Virus record (IMG/VR): IMGVR_UViG_3300027797_000021
Span: 1 to 64,000 of that record
DNA length: 64,000 nucleotides
Source of the DNA: a virus
Strand: one strand, 5' to 3'
In this document: piece by piece, positions 1-5,896 of the stretch
Position numbering within the stretch: the first letter of the stretch is position 1
Layout of the letters: each line of letters opens with the position of its first letter
The notes under the pieces: model-generated
Told to the model about the DNA's origin: nothing
Seen by the model: only the letters and a program-made list of their open reading frames with translations
Database searches by the model: none
Made by a program: the position numbers and the translations under genes

Positions 1-98
1 CCTGCTGGAGTTTTGCCAACTTTTTTAGCTTTGGCGGTGAATGCTCCAGGTCTTTTAATGGCTTTTTGAATCCACTTTTTATCCGCTGGCTTTGCCAT
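1..98 (-). CDS. Small basic phage protein, N-terminus only (runs off window)
   Basis: The first 32 codons of a minus-strand gene whose end lies beyond base 1. The ATG at 96-98 is preceded by AGGATCAGAAG, a plausible ribosome site. The peptide begins MAKPADKKWIQKAIKRPGAF and stays rich in Lys and Ala. Small phage proteins with a similar WIQKAIKxPGA start are familiar from many tailed phages, but I know no function for them. It is the last gene of the small-protein cluster seen here and follows a terminator, so it probably has its own promoter. Confidence 0.7.
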   Translation of the reverse strand, partial: MAKPADKKWIQKAIKRPGAFTAKAKKVGKTPA

Positions 99-138
99 AT
101 CTTCTGATCCTTTAATTAAACATAAATATTGATATACC

Positions 139-147
139 TATAGTAAT
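139..147 (-). promoter_or_regulatory. Candidate promoter element ATTACTATA
   Basis: The minus strand reads ATTACTATA here, 10 bases downstream of a terminator T-run and about 40 bases before the ATG at 98. The same 9-mer occurs in the same setting at 1356..1364. The shared word and spacing suggest a phage promoter element, but neither copy has a clear -35/-10 pair. Confidence 0.25.
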
Positions 148-156
148 GATACATGC

Positions 157-197
157 AAAAAAAAGAGGGCCATGACATATAGCCATAGCCCTCTTTA
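157..197 (-). terminator. Rho-independent terminator
   Basis: On the minus strand AAAGAGGGC pairs with GCCCTCTTT. A U-G and an ATG/CAT pairing extend the stem, and an uninterrupted run of T follows. It ends the transcript carrying the small genes at 213..1324. Confidence 0.85.
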
Positions 198-212
198 ATT
201 AAAACGATTAAA

Positions 213-347
213 TTACATCTTCTTCTTTTTCTTAGCTATTGCAGCCTGGATAAAGGGGGGAAGTTTCTTTTGTGCTGCGGTAAGACCAGCTGTTTTTTTT
301 GAAGCTGTCTTCTTAGGTGCAGCTGCTTTCTTTTTCATCATTGCCAT
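213..347 (-). CDS. 44-residue Lys/Ala-rich small protein
   Basis: A complete 44-codon frame, ATG at 345-347 and TAA at 213-215, with AAAGGAATAAAATT just upstream as a ribosome site. The protein starts MAMMKKKAAAPKKTAS, has a short non-basic middle (LPPFIQAAIA) and ends in KKKKKM. Such composition suits a nucleic-acid-binding peptide or a minor packaged protein, but no family is recognised. It is followed directly by a terminator and sits in a run of six tiny basic or membrane genes. Confidence 0.6.
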   Translation of the reverse strand: MAMMKKKAAAPKKTASKKTAGLTAAQKKLPPFIQAAIAKKKKKM

Positions 348-388
348 AATTTTATTCCTTTGTCTTAAACTAAGACTGAAAATTAATT

Positions 389-502
389 TCAGTACATTTT
401 CTTGGCACCCATTTTCTTAGTGCTCATTTTTTTGGTACCCATTTTCTTAGTACTCATTTTCTTGGTACCACTCATTTTCTTCTTTTCGATGTGACCAGCC
501 AT
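389..502 (-). CDS. 37-residue protein built of KKM(S/G)T repeats
   Basis: The ATG at 500-502 sits after GGAGGTGTAATA, a strong ribosome site, and the TGA is at 389-391. After MAGHIE the product is a tandem series of five-residue units of the type T-K-K-M-S/G, about six copies, ending GAKKMY. The DNA repeats with a 15-base period, in which AAGAAAATG recurs. Function unknown; the cationic repeat could bind nucleic acid or be a flexible tail. The strong ribosome site and clean frame argue that it is expressed. Confidence 0.6.
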   Translation of the reverse strand: MAGHIEKKKMSGTKKMSTKKMGTKKMSTKKMGAKKMY

Positions 503-504
503 TA

Positions 505-771
505 TTACACCTCCTCTACTTTCTTCTTTCCTTCAGTAGATTTCTTATAATGCCACATCATGTGACCCTGCATTTGGTCGTCAACCTTGTCGACCTGCTC
601 ATCTACATGATCTATCTTTAAATGGAGGTCAATGATTTGGTCCTTAACCTCTAGTAAGACAGAAGCTACTGTGTTATGATCATTTTTATTTTCTTTACGG
701 CTTCTCTGAATGAGAACAACTAGTGGCCCCAAAATTACAGCTGAAATTATTGTAGACCAGAAAGCTGACAT
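505..771 (-). CDS. Membrane-anchored coiled-coil small protein
   Basis: An 88-residue protein. Residues 4-22 (FWSTIISAVILGPLVVLIQ) form one hydrophobic transmembrane segment, followed by a basic stretch (RSRKENK). Residues 38-65 have heptad-like Val/Ile/Leu spacing (VKDQIIDLHLKIDHVDEQV) typical of a short coiled coil, and the tail is basic. This layout recalls small phage membrane proteins such as spanin-like or holin-associated accessory proteins, but it is not diagnostic. It lies 2 bases from the next gene's ATG and 3 bases after the 775..1062 stop, so it is co-transcribed. Confidence 0.65.
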   Translation of the reverse strand: MSAFWSTIISAVILGPLVVLIQRSRKENKNDHNTVASVLLEVKDQIIDLHLKIDHVDEQVDKVDDQMQGHMMWHYKKSTEGKKKVEEV

Positions 772-774
772 AGG

Positions 775-1062
775 TCACCACTTCACTTTGTTGGACCAGA
801 AGGCTGCAGATAGCTTGCCTTTGGCAATGTTTGCTGCGTGCCGTGCCTTAAAGGACTTTCTTCTAGCTGCGTCAGAAGAAGATTCACCCTTCTTTGCGGG
901 GGAACCAGATACGCCCTGCTGTCCAAAGCGGATAGTCTTAACTTGATCTCCAGACTTAGCCACAACTACATGTGACTTAGTAGGGTGACTGGGTGTACGC
1001 TTAGGTTTATTGTATCCGGAAACTCCAGCATTAGTTAATCGTGAATCTTTTTTCGCCGCCAT
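775..1062 (-). CDS. Conserved small basic phage protein (DUF6321-like)
   Basis: A 95-residue, strongly basic protein. Its body (KPKRTPSHPTKSHVV, TIRFGQQGVSG, RRKSFKARHAANIAKGK, SAAFWSNKVKW) matches from memory a family of short proteins common in tailed phages, which I believe is DUF6321. No biochemical role is known to me; the Arg/Lys-rich RRKSFKARH segment suggests nucleic-acid contact. The ATG overlaps the preceding gene's TAA as TAATG, so translation is coupled. The family number is from memory and should be checked by HMM search. Confidence 0.7.
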   Translation of the reverse strand: MAAKKDSRLTNAGVSGYNKPKRTPSHPTKSHVVVAKSGDQVKTIRFGQQGVSGSPAKKGESSSDAARRKSFKARHAANIAKGKLSAAFWSNKVKW

Positions 1063-1172
1063 TATTTCTTCTTTCTAGCTTTGCGTTTTTTTCCTAGAAC
1101 TGGACCATTGCTTTTTTGGTTACTTGCACCCATGCGAGGACCACTAATATAAATTGACTTTTTAAAAGTCAT
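1062..1172 (-). CDS. 36-residue basic small protein
   Basis: ATG at 1170-1172, TAA at 1062-1064. The product MTFKKSIYISGPRMG... ends in KKRKARKKK. It overlaps the 775..1062 gene at TAATG and its ATG overlaps nothing upstream; the previous stop is at 1175. The size, composition and tight spacing fit the neighbouring cluster of tiny cationic proteins. No family recognised. Confidence 0.55.
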   Translation of the reverse strand: MTFKKSIYISGPRMGASNQKSNGPVLGKKRKARKKK

Positions 1173-1174
1173 GA

Positions 1175-1324
1175 TTACTTCTGCTTTTTGGCGTTTTTCC
1201 AATGATCTGAATACTTAGTATCTGTCTTTGGGAAATCTTGGATATTCATTACTGCGTCTTTGAGATATTTATATTGATTTTTTTCTGAAGAAGTTTTACT
1301 TCCCCAACCTTTATCCTTAGCCAT
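1175..1324 (-). CDS. 49-residue small hypothetical protein
   Basis: ATG at 1322-1324 preceded by AAGGTAGGTCATT, a reasonable ribosome site; TAA at 1175-1177. The sequence MAKDKGWGSKTSSEKNQYKY... is Lys-rich, with Trp and Tyr residues spread along it. It is the first gene after the terminator at 1375..1397, so it probably heads the small-gene transcript 213..1324. Function unknown. Confidence 0.6.
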   Translation of the reverse strand: MAKDKGWGSKTSSEKNQYKYLKDAVMNIQDFPKTDTKYSDHWKNAKKQK

Positions 1325-1355
1325 AATGACCTACCTTGTATAATAGTGTAATATG

Positions 1356-1364
1356 TATAGTAAT
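1356..1364 (-). promoter_or_regulatory. Candidate promoter element ATTACTATA (second copy)
   Basis: This is identical to the 9-mer at 139..147 and again sits about 11 bases after a terminator T-run, 32 bases before the ATG at 1324. Downstream AT-rich sequence (TATTACACTATTATAC on the minus strand) could include the -10 box. Confidence 0.25.
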
Positions 1365-1374
1365 CCCGTATAGC

Positions 1375-1397
1375 AAAAAAGAGAGGCAGCGCCTCTC
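1375..1397 (-). terminator. Rho-independent terminator
   Basis: A perfect 7-bp stem GAGAGGC/GCCTCTC with a 3-base loop, followed on the minus strand by six T. It lies just after the AT-hook gene 1416..1742 and separates it from the tiny-gene cluster. Confidence 0.85.
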
Positions 1398-1415
1398 AAT
1401 TTTGTTTATAATATA

Positions 1416-1742
1416 TTACTTTTTATTTGGTGGAGACTTCTTAGGGGCTTGAGCCTTGCTCTTATCTGATGCTGACCCACTCTTTGGTCTTCCGGCCTTT
1501 TTCTTTTGCGGGACCTTATCTACCGAAGGTGCAGCCTTAGCGATTGGGGATGCCTTAGACGGGTCACTGGGTATGATCTTAATGTCCGCAGCCTTAGAAT
1601 TTACCGAGGTAGTAGGAGTTGTCCATATAATCGGCTTATCTTCCTTGACATTGGCTTTATCATCGAAATCATATCCACCAAGTTTTGCAGGTGACTTTTT
1701 AAATAGTATTTTTCTTGCCATTTTTTTAATTAGTTTTATCAT
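1416..1742 (-). CDS. Basic protein with AT-hook-like motif
   Basis: A 108-residue protein. The N-terminus is amphipathic and basic (MIKLIKKMARKILFKKS), the middle is Pro/Ser/Ala-rich and probably unstructured, and around residues 80-87 there is KKKAGRPKSG, a GRP core flanked by basic residues like an AT-hook that binds the minor groove of AT-rich DNA. The tail is Lys/Pro/Ser-rich. By inference it is a DNA-binding or nucleoid-type phage protein. AAGGAC lies 9 bases before the ATG at 1742. An inner ATG at residue 8 is possible. A terminator follows. Confidence 0.6.
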   Translation of the reverse strand: MIKLIKKMARKILFKKSPAKLGGYDFDDKANVKEDKPIIWTTPTTSVNSKAADIKIIPSDPSKASPIAKAAPSVDKVPQKKKAGRPKSGSASDKSKAQAPKKSPPNKK

Positions 1743-1783
1743 TGTTTTTGTCCTTTTTTAGTATGTTAGCTAACTTTTATTTA

Positions 1784-2104
1784 TTATTTACCTTGTTGAG
1801 ATTCTTTAATTAACTGATATCTTTCGCCAGTCTCTTTTGAGACAATCGAAAAGCCGTAAGAAGCTGCAGCTTCTATGATCTCAGTTAGTTTATCTTTATC
1901 TTCCAAGGAAACATCATTTAAGGGCAAGGTAATTCCAGCATAGACGTCTATGTTTTCAAAATTACCAATATTAATCTTTCTATTTACTCCACATATAAAT
2001 ACTGGATTAGTTGAAATAGATATTTCTGAACTCAAAATATTCACCACCTGGTCTATGGGAGAGTCAATCGACTGCTCCATTGCTGTTTTTGTTATCTTAG
2101 GCAT
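1784..2104 (-). CDS. Conserved-type hypothetical protein with NxGNFENIDVYAGI motif
   Basis: 106 residues from the ATG at 2104, which overlaps the kinase stop by 8 bases and follows GGA at a good distance. The longer frame to 2128 begins with TTG and has no ribosome site. The centre (KINIGNFENIDVYAGITL) resembles short phage proteins that carry a GNFEN(I/V) block, and the C-terminal half (IIEAAASYGFSIVSKETGER) looks helical. I do not recall a function for the family. The close coupling to the dNMP kinase suggests expression with nucleotide-metabolism genes. Confidence 0.6.
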   Translation of the reverse strand: MPKITKTAMEQSIDSPIDQVVNILSSEISISTNPVFICGVNRKINIGNFENIDVYAGITLPLNDVSLEDKDKLTEIIEAAASYGFSIVSKETGERYQLIKESQQGK

Positions 2105-2882
2105 ATACATCCGTAAGGGATTGTACAATCTTAATTGTCTCTGCGGTTTGTTCTGCTATAGTCATGTTATCAGTATCTATAATTACTGATGCCATGTCCT
2201 TAATCAGGGTTATTTCTTGTTCGGATTTATGATTCATTTGAGCCGGGGTCATTTTGTATCCATCTCTTTTCATCATTCTTTCTTCTCTAACATTCTCAGA
2301 GGCTTCGTAGCACACTATCATACCATTTGGCTGTTTTAATATAGATTTTGCCTCGTTCTCAAATCTAACATCAGATATTATAACACACAATGGAGTGTCA
2401 GTATCTACGTAGTCGGGACTTTTCATGTATTCTCTATATATTTTATTTGACTTCAATATGCCCCAGCTTGAAAAACATTGTTCATCGTGCTGACGACATA
2501 GGTCACCGGCCTTCTGTAGGAAGGTTCTTGGCTTCATTCCTTCTTCTTCTATCGGAAGTTCATATATATCATTGACCAGCTTTGCGAAGTCTTCATATGA
2601 AGGGATAGAGCCAATGGCGTTAGATCCAAAGATATCATAAACAATTTCGTGTATAGAAAAAAGTTGTCTATCCTTTTGACGGATACCAAGTGTATTCTTT
2701 TTTACCGAAGCTAACTCATATAGCGGGAGAGCAAAAAAGATGTGATCCCAGACTATGTGGTTGCTAACGCTATTTATTTGCGCTTTTGGCACAATCTTTT
2801 CTGCTACTGAAGTCTTTCCAGTGGCAGCTTGGCCAGCTAAGCCTATAACTATAGGGTAATCTTTGTGATATTTTTTATTCAT
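2097..2882 (-). CDS. Deoxynucleoside monophosphate kinase (T4 gp1-like)
   Basis: A 261-residue P-loop kinase expected to phosphorylate dNMPs to dNDPs with ATP. Residues 14-25 (GLAGQAATGKTS) form a Walker A loop. Around residues 168-178 ISDVRFENEA matches the DVRFxNEA signature of T4 gene 1-type dNMP kinases. The segment EERMMKRDGYK near residue 205 is lid-like. It complements the dCMP deaminase, ThyX and ribonucleotide reductase further upstream. Its ATG at 2882 lies exactly six bases after a TATAAT box, so a leaderless transcript is possible. Confidence 0.75.
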   Translation of the reverse strand: MNKKYHKDYPIVIGLAGQAATGKTSVAEKIVPKAQINSVSNHIVWDHIFFALPLYELASVKKNTLGIRQKDRQLFSIHEIVYDIFGSNAIGSIPSYEDFAKLVNDIYELPIEEEGMKPRTFLQKAGDLCRQHDEQCFSSWGILKSNKIYREYMKSPDYVDTDTPLCVIISDVRFENEAKSILKQPNGMIVCYEASENVREERMMKRDGYKMTPAQMNHKSEQEITLIKDMASVIIDTDNMTIAEQTAETIKIVQSLTDVYA

Positions 2883-2888
2883 ACGTAC

Positions 2889-2897
2889 ATTATAGCA
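2889..2897 (-). promoter_or_regulatory. Extended -10 promoter, apparently leaderless
   Basis: The minus strand reads TGCTATAAT, a perfect extended -10 box, ending six bases before the ATG of the dNMP kinase. Transcription starting about 7 bases downstream of the box would begin at or next to the start codon. No TTGACA-like -35 is present at 17 bp, as is usual for TGn promoters. The box lies in the 16-base gap after the RNase H gene. Confidence 0.5.
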
Positions 2898-2898
2898 C

Positions 2899-3333
2899 TT
2901 AGAGTTTACTAATGAGCTCTTTTCTTATCTCTAATCCATTTAAAAATGCGTTAGCTAGAGCGTCAGGCTCCCATACAAAAGATCTTTTGACCTGCACTAC
3001 CCTGAAATTAAATTCATCTCTTATTTCTTCAATGGTCATTAGTAGTGGTATCAGTGCGTCGTTCTTGCACTTCCACCTACCGTTGACCTGATTTGCCACA
3101 ACGGCAGAGTCCGTATATATTATCGGATCCACCAAATCTGCCATTGAACATATCAATAGTCCGGCTATTACGGCCTCGTACTCTGCCTCGTTGTTAGTCC
3201 TAGGACCTAGTCCTCTAGCGAACTGTGCAATCTTTTTTCTGTTCTTATATACCACAGCAGAACAAGCTGCTTCACCAAACTTTTTTTGCCCTTGTCCCCT
3301 AGATGCGCCATCGCAAAATACTTCTATGTTCAT
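2899..3333 (-). CDS. Ribonuclease H-like protein
   Basis: 144 residues from the ATG at 3333; the longer frame begins with TTG at 3348. RNase HI fold motifs occur in order: the first-strand Asp in EVFCDGASRG, the Glu in TNNEAEYEAVIAGL, the Asp in IYTDSAVVANQVNGRW, and a last Asp in EPDALANAFL where typical enzymes have the D-x-LAN motif. All four DEDD-type carboxylates are therefore present. Expected role: removing RNA primers or RNA in RNA-DNA hybrids during phage replication. It precedes the dNMP kinase in the same transcription direction. Confidence 0.85.
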   Translation of the reverse strand: MNIEVFCDGASRGQGQKKFGEAACSAVVYKNRKKIAQFARGLGPRTNNEAEYEAVIAGLLICSMADLVDPIIYTDSAVVANQVNGRWKCKNDALIPLLMTIEEIRDEFNFRVVQVKRSFVWEPDALANAFLNGLEIRKELISKL

Positions 3334-3369
3334 GATATTAAACACCAATCTTTTATTGATAATACTTAC

Positions 3370-3591
3370 TTAGCTGATGGTGTTTGTATCTATCTCAACG
3401 TCGCATTCTATCCCGTGCTTAGAGGCAGTTTCTTTGAGGTTTCTCTCTCCGCTTAGAGTAACCTGAATAGTCTTTCCAAGAAGATATCTATCCCCCTTGT
3501 ACTCGACTTGCATGGGGAAATTTAGATCTTCTCTTTTAATGGAATAAAATTCCTTAGAAGAATTGACACTCTTATAGTAACCGATAAACAT
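3370..3591 (-). CDS. Hypothetical protein, 73 residues
   Basis: ATG at 3591 with AAAAGGATATT upstream. A small, probably beta-rich protein (MQVEYKGDRYLLGKTIQVTL) with an acidic C-terminus. No recognisable motif. It lies between RNase H and a helical protein in a run of replication and transcription genes. Confidence 0.55.
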   Translation of the reverse strand: MFIGYYKSVNSSKEFYSIKREDLNFPMQVEYKGDRYLLGKTIQVTLSGERNLKETASKHGIECDVEIDTNTIS

Positions 3592-3609
3592 ATAATATCC
3601 TTTTAACTT

Positions 3610-4125
3610 TTAGTAGGTGCTAAAATCTGAATCTAAATAAGATCCTTTATCTTCCCTATATGCTGCTATTTGCATTGACTGGACTTTGTCCATTATTTTT
3701 CTAGCGGACTCAGATGCTATTCTAGCAGAGGCCTCCATTGCTTCGGCCAGGGAAACGATAGCTTCGCAAGTAACTAGGGCAAAGTACTCATCCTCTGCTG
3801 CGTCCATGGCAGCAGCTTCGCGCTCAGCTTCATTCTTTCCAACTCTATTCGACTTATATATCTTTTTGTATTTGCCTTCTAGTATCTTGTACTGTGCTCT
3901 AGCTATTCCGGCAAAGCGTGCGGAGCGACCATAGACGTTGGAGGTTCTGGCAACCAGCGATGCTATTTTTTCTATACCAAGATCTACAATGTCTGTTTCT
4001 GGTATTTCAATAAAGTATCTGTAATTGTTATCGTTATTGGTGTACGCGTCTATAACTTCTTTTAATTGAGGACCAAGAAAATTTTCAAGAAGTTCCTGTA
4101 ATTTTTCTAAAGAGTATGAATTCAT
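3610..4125 (-). CDS. Helical hypothetical protein (possible recombination-mediator-like)
   Basis: 171 residues, almost entirely predicted helical. A central basic segment (RAQYKILEGKYKKIYKSNR) is followed by an Ala/Glu-rich stretch (EAEREAAAMDAAEDEY) and a second long helix (EAMEASARIASESARKIMDK). The general layout resembles phage UvsY-like recombination mediators, where an Ala/Arg/Tyr-rich helix precedes an acidic region, but I see no diagnostic residue, so this is only a guess. Its ATG overlaps the sigma-factor stop as ATGA, so the two are translationally coupled. Confidence 0.5.
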   Translation of the reverse strand: MNSYSLEKLQELLENFLGPQLKEVIDAYTNNDNNYRYFIEIPETDIVDLGIEKIASLVARTSNVYGRSARFAGIARAQYKILEGKYKKIYKSNRVGKNEAEREAAAMDAAEDEYFALVTCEAIVSLAEAMEASARIASESARKIMDKVQSMQIAAYREDKGSYLDSDFSTY

Positions 4126-4982
4126 TCCGTCTCCGTTTTGAATAGGAAGAAAAGTTCTTCCATGTTTTCTTCTTTCATTATTTCTTTTACTTTTTGCTTT
4201 ATTTTATTTATGTGTTCTCTTACGGTATTGGGATGCTCATTAATGATTAAGGATATTTGACTAGACCTTTTCAAGTCAGCATATCTCCACTTCAGTAACT
4301 GCCTTTCCTGCACAGACAGTCTATCAAAGGGGGGCTGTGCTTTGTCGCCTAGAACCCAAAATTCATCAATTGAATCGGTAGCCAAGAGCTCTTCCATGCT
4401 GTGCTCGATTGGGTCAGCCTTGAAGCCAATAACAAAGTTTTCATCCCCTTCGTCATTTGTTGCGTCGTCATCTAGGAGTGGGAATGTTTTTCTACCTAAC
4501 TGATCTATTAAAAATGTGTCTACGTTTTTCTTTAGCAGGTAGAAAAAATAACTATATAAAAATCCACTAAATGGAATCGGTCCTTTGGCAGAATCCTTTC
4601 TCTCATATCTATATATGCATTGAAAGAACGTCATATAAACAGTCTGCCTGATATCCTCTTCGTCTCCATATCTTTTTGTCATGTAATGAATTCCCCTCAT
4701 GCACTCATTAATAATCTTTAGATTGTGACTATTCATTTTGTTTTTCATTAGGGCAAAGCGCGTTGATGGATCCTTTATGAAAAGGGAGATAAATCTCCTG
4801 ATGTCATAGTCGTTTAAATTAAATTTTCCATAGTACAATAAGGATACATACTTAGTCAAGAAGTTGCTAAATACTTTTAATAACTCTTCTTGAGCTTTTG
4901 ATGATCCCTTTTTCGTACTGGATATTAGGTCTTGCATTTCCTGCTCCGCAAGGGAGTAGTATTGTTCTTTGTAGCTCGTCAT
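4122..4982 (-). CDS. Phage-encoded RNA polymerase sigma factor
   Basis: 286 residues from the ATG at 4982, which overlaps the upstream stop as ATGA; the longer frame begins with TTG. Residues about 104-155 (RYGDEEDIRQTVYMTFFQ, then a region of aromatic residues and KK) resemble sigma region 2, which binds core polymerase and melts the -10 box. Residues about 222-268 (LSVQERQLLKWRYADL, then SLIINEHPNTVREHINKI) form the helix-turn-helix of region 4. The linker between them is acidic, as in small phage late sigma factors. By inference it directs host RNA polymerase to phage late promoters. Confidence 0.75.
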   Translation of the reverse strand: MTSYKEQYYSLAEQEMQDLISSTKKGSSKAQEELLKVFSNFLTKYVSLLYYGKFNLNDYDIRRFISLFIKDPSTRFALMKNKMNSHNLKIINECMRGIHYMTKRYGDEEDIRQTVYMTFFQCIYRYERKDSAKGPIPFSGFLYSYFFYLLKKNVDTFLIDQLGRKTFPLLDDDATNDEGDENFVIGFKADPIEHSMEELLATDSIDEFWVLGDKAQPPFDRLSVQERQLLKWRYADLKRSSQISLIINEHPNTVREHINKIKQKVKEIMKEENMEELFFLFKTETE

Positions 4983-5545
4983 TTTTTTCCTTCCCAATTT
5001 ATAATATATTGGCTATAATAATCTCTTATGTCTTCGTAGAAAACTATTTTAGAAACTTCTATTTCTGCCATGAAATTTTTAGCTTCGTTTGAATATTTAC
5101 TTATTACACATGTCAAATTTGCAAATTCGTCAGGATAATATCTTTTAAATCTTTTTAGTTTTATTTTACTTTTATCATCAAGATACCCTTTGATCTCTAT
5201 CCACTCATTATTTCTTGTCAAAAAGAAATCAGGAGTATAGGCTCGGGTTCCTCTTTTAATTGGGAATGGGAATACAGTTGGCTCAAACTTAAAATCTATT
5301 TTGTAAATATTTAAAACTCTAACAAAGTTAGCTTCCCAGCTAGACCTGACATTTAGCTCAATATCTTTCCTGTATCCGGTCCTTGTGTACTGATAGGCAT
5401 TGCCCTTCTTGCGAGCAATAACTCCATCATTTTCTATGACCTCAGAATTGATTGATTTATTTCTAATATTATTAAGATTGGGATGCTTCTTGAAGGAAGA
5501 TTTTTCCAAAAAAAAGTCTTCCGGCTTGACAACTTCTATGTTCAT
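4979..5545 (-). CDS. PD-(D/E)XK endonuclease, T7 endonuclease I-like
   Basis: 188 residues from the ATG at 5545, which has AAAGGAT at good spacing; the upstream 22 codons are hydrophobic and overlap the promoter. Active-site candidates: E71 (SSWEANF), D106 (YTPDFFL), and E117 and K119 (EWIEIKGY). The 35/11/2 spacing is close to that of T7 endonuclease I (E20, D55, E65, K67), a Holliday-junction and branched-DNA resolvase. A role in resolving recombination or replication intermediates, or in host DNA breakdown, is inferred. Other members of the restriction-like fold are possible. It is transcribed from a well-formed promoter at 5583..5611. Confidence 0.7.
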   Translation of the reverse strand: MNIEVVKPEDFFLEKSSFKKHPNLNNIRNKSINSEVIENDGVIARKKGNAYQYTRTGYRKDIELNVRSSWEANFVRVLNIYKIDFKFEPTVFPFPIKRGTRAYTPDFFLTRNNEWIEIKGYLDDKSKIKLKRFKRYYPDEFANLTCVISKYSNEAKNFMAEIEVSKIVFYEDIRDYYSQYIINWEGKK

Positions 5546-5582
5546 TCGATATCCTTTATAGGGTAAACATGTGGTGATATAA

Positions 5583-5611
5583 ATTATACACCATAAAAAT
5601 AAAAAAAGCAA
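5583..5611 (-). promoter_or_regulatory. Sigma70-type promoter, minus strand
   Basis: On the minus strand: -35 TTGCTT at 5606-5611, a 17-bp spacer, and -10 TATAAT (perfect) at 5583-5588. The predicted start is near 5576, giving a leader of about 30 bases with a ribosome site before the ATG at 5545. It lies back to back with the plus-strand promoter at 5629..5657. Confidence 0.65.
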
Positions 5612-5628
5612 AATATTTGCGCTTTGTG

Positions 5629-5657
5629 TTGCAAATACAAACAGGAAGAGATATACT
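5629..5657 (+). promoter_or_regulatory. Sigma70-type promoter, plus strand
   Basis: -35 TTGCAA at 5629-5634, a 17-bp spacer, and -10 TATACT at 5652-5657. The expected start point (about 5664) is at the ATG at 5665, so the mRNA would be leaderless or nearly so. This is the only gene-directed promoter on the plus strand that I can support. Confidence 0.6.
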
Positions 5658-5664
5658 GACTATC

Positions 5665-5841
5665 ATGAACACACTAACAACAATCATCAACAGTATCAAT
5701 CAGAACATCAATGAAGAAATCATTGAAGACTTAACCTCAACTTTGGGATTCAATCATGGAACCGCAGTCAAGATGGTTACTGAATTCGAAGATTTCAACC
5801 TTTGGTTGTCAGCTGAAGAAAATCCAGTTACTGACTTCTGA
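5665..5841 (+). CDS. 58-residue hypothetical protein, only plus-strand gene
   Basis: ATG at 5665, TGA at 5839-5841. The product MNTLTTIINSINQNINEE... is acidic, Asn/Ile-rich and probably helical, with FEDFNLWLSAEENP near the C-terminus. No motif recognised. A consensus-like promoter lies directly upstream and a strong terminator follows, so this is a self-contained transcription unit. An AGGAAGAG sequence lies about 14 bases upstream, too far for a normal ribosome site, which again points to leaderless translation. Being early-type, small and divergent, it could be a regulator or host-takeover protein; that is inference. Confidence 0.65.
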   Translation: MNTLTTIINSINQNINEEIIEDLTSTLGFNHGTAVKMVTEFEDFNLWLSAEENPVTDF

Positions 5842-5866
5842 TCAGTATCTAAAATAGAAAAGATTT

Positions 5867-5896
5867 GGGGCCGAGAAATCGGCCCCTTTTCTTTTA
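5867..5896 (+). terminator. Rho-independent terminator, probably bidirectional
   Basis: A perfect 8-bp GC-rich stem GGGGCCGA/TCGGCCCC with a GAAA-like loop and TTTTCTTTT following on the plus strand. It ends the plus-strand gene 5665..5841. On the minus strand it lies just after the Cas4-like gene's stop and is followed by AAATCTTTTC, so it could also stop leftward transcripts. Confidence 0.85.

Noticed and set aside
1255-1275. TATAAATA late-promoter core on the minus strand
   Set aside because: It falls in the coding sequence of the 49-residue gene; AT-rich coding DNA yields such words by chance.
5546-5611. Upstream extension of the endonuclease with a hydrophobic start
   Set aside because: It would code through the promoter; the ATG at 5545 has a clear ribosome site.
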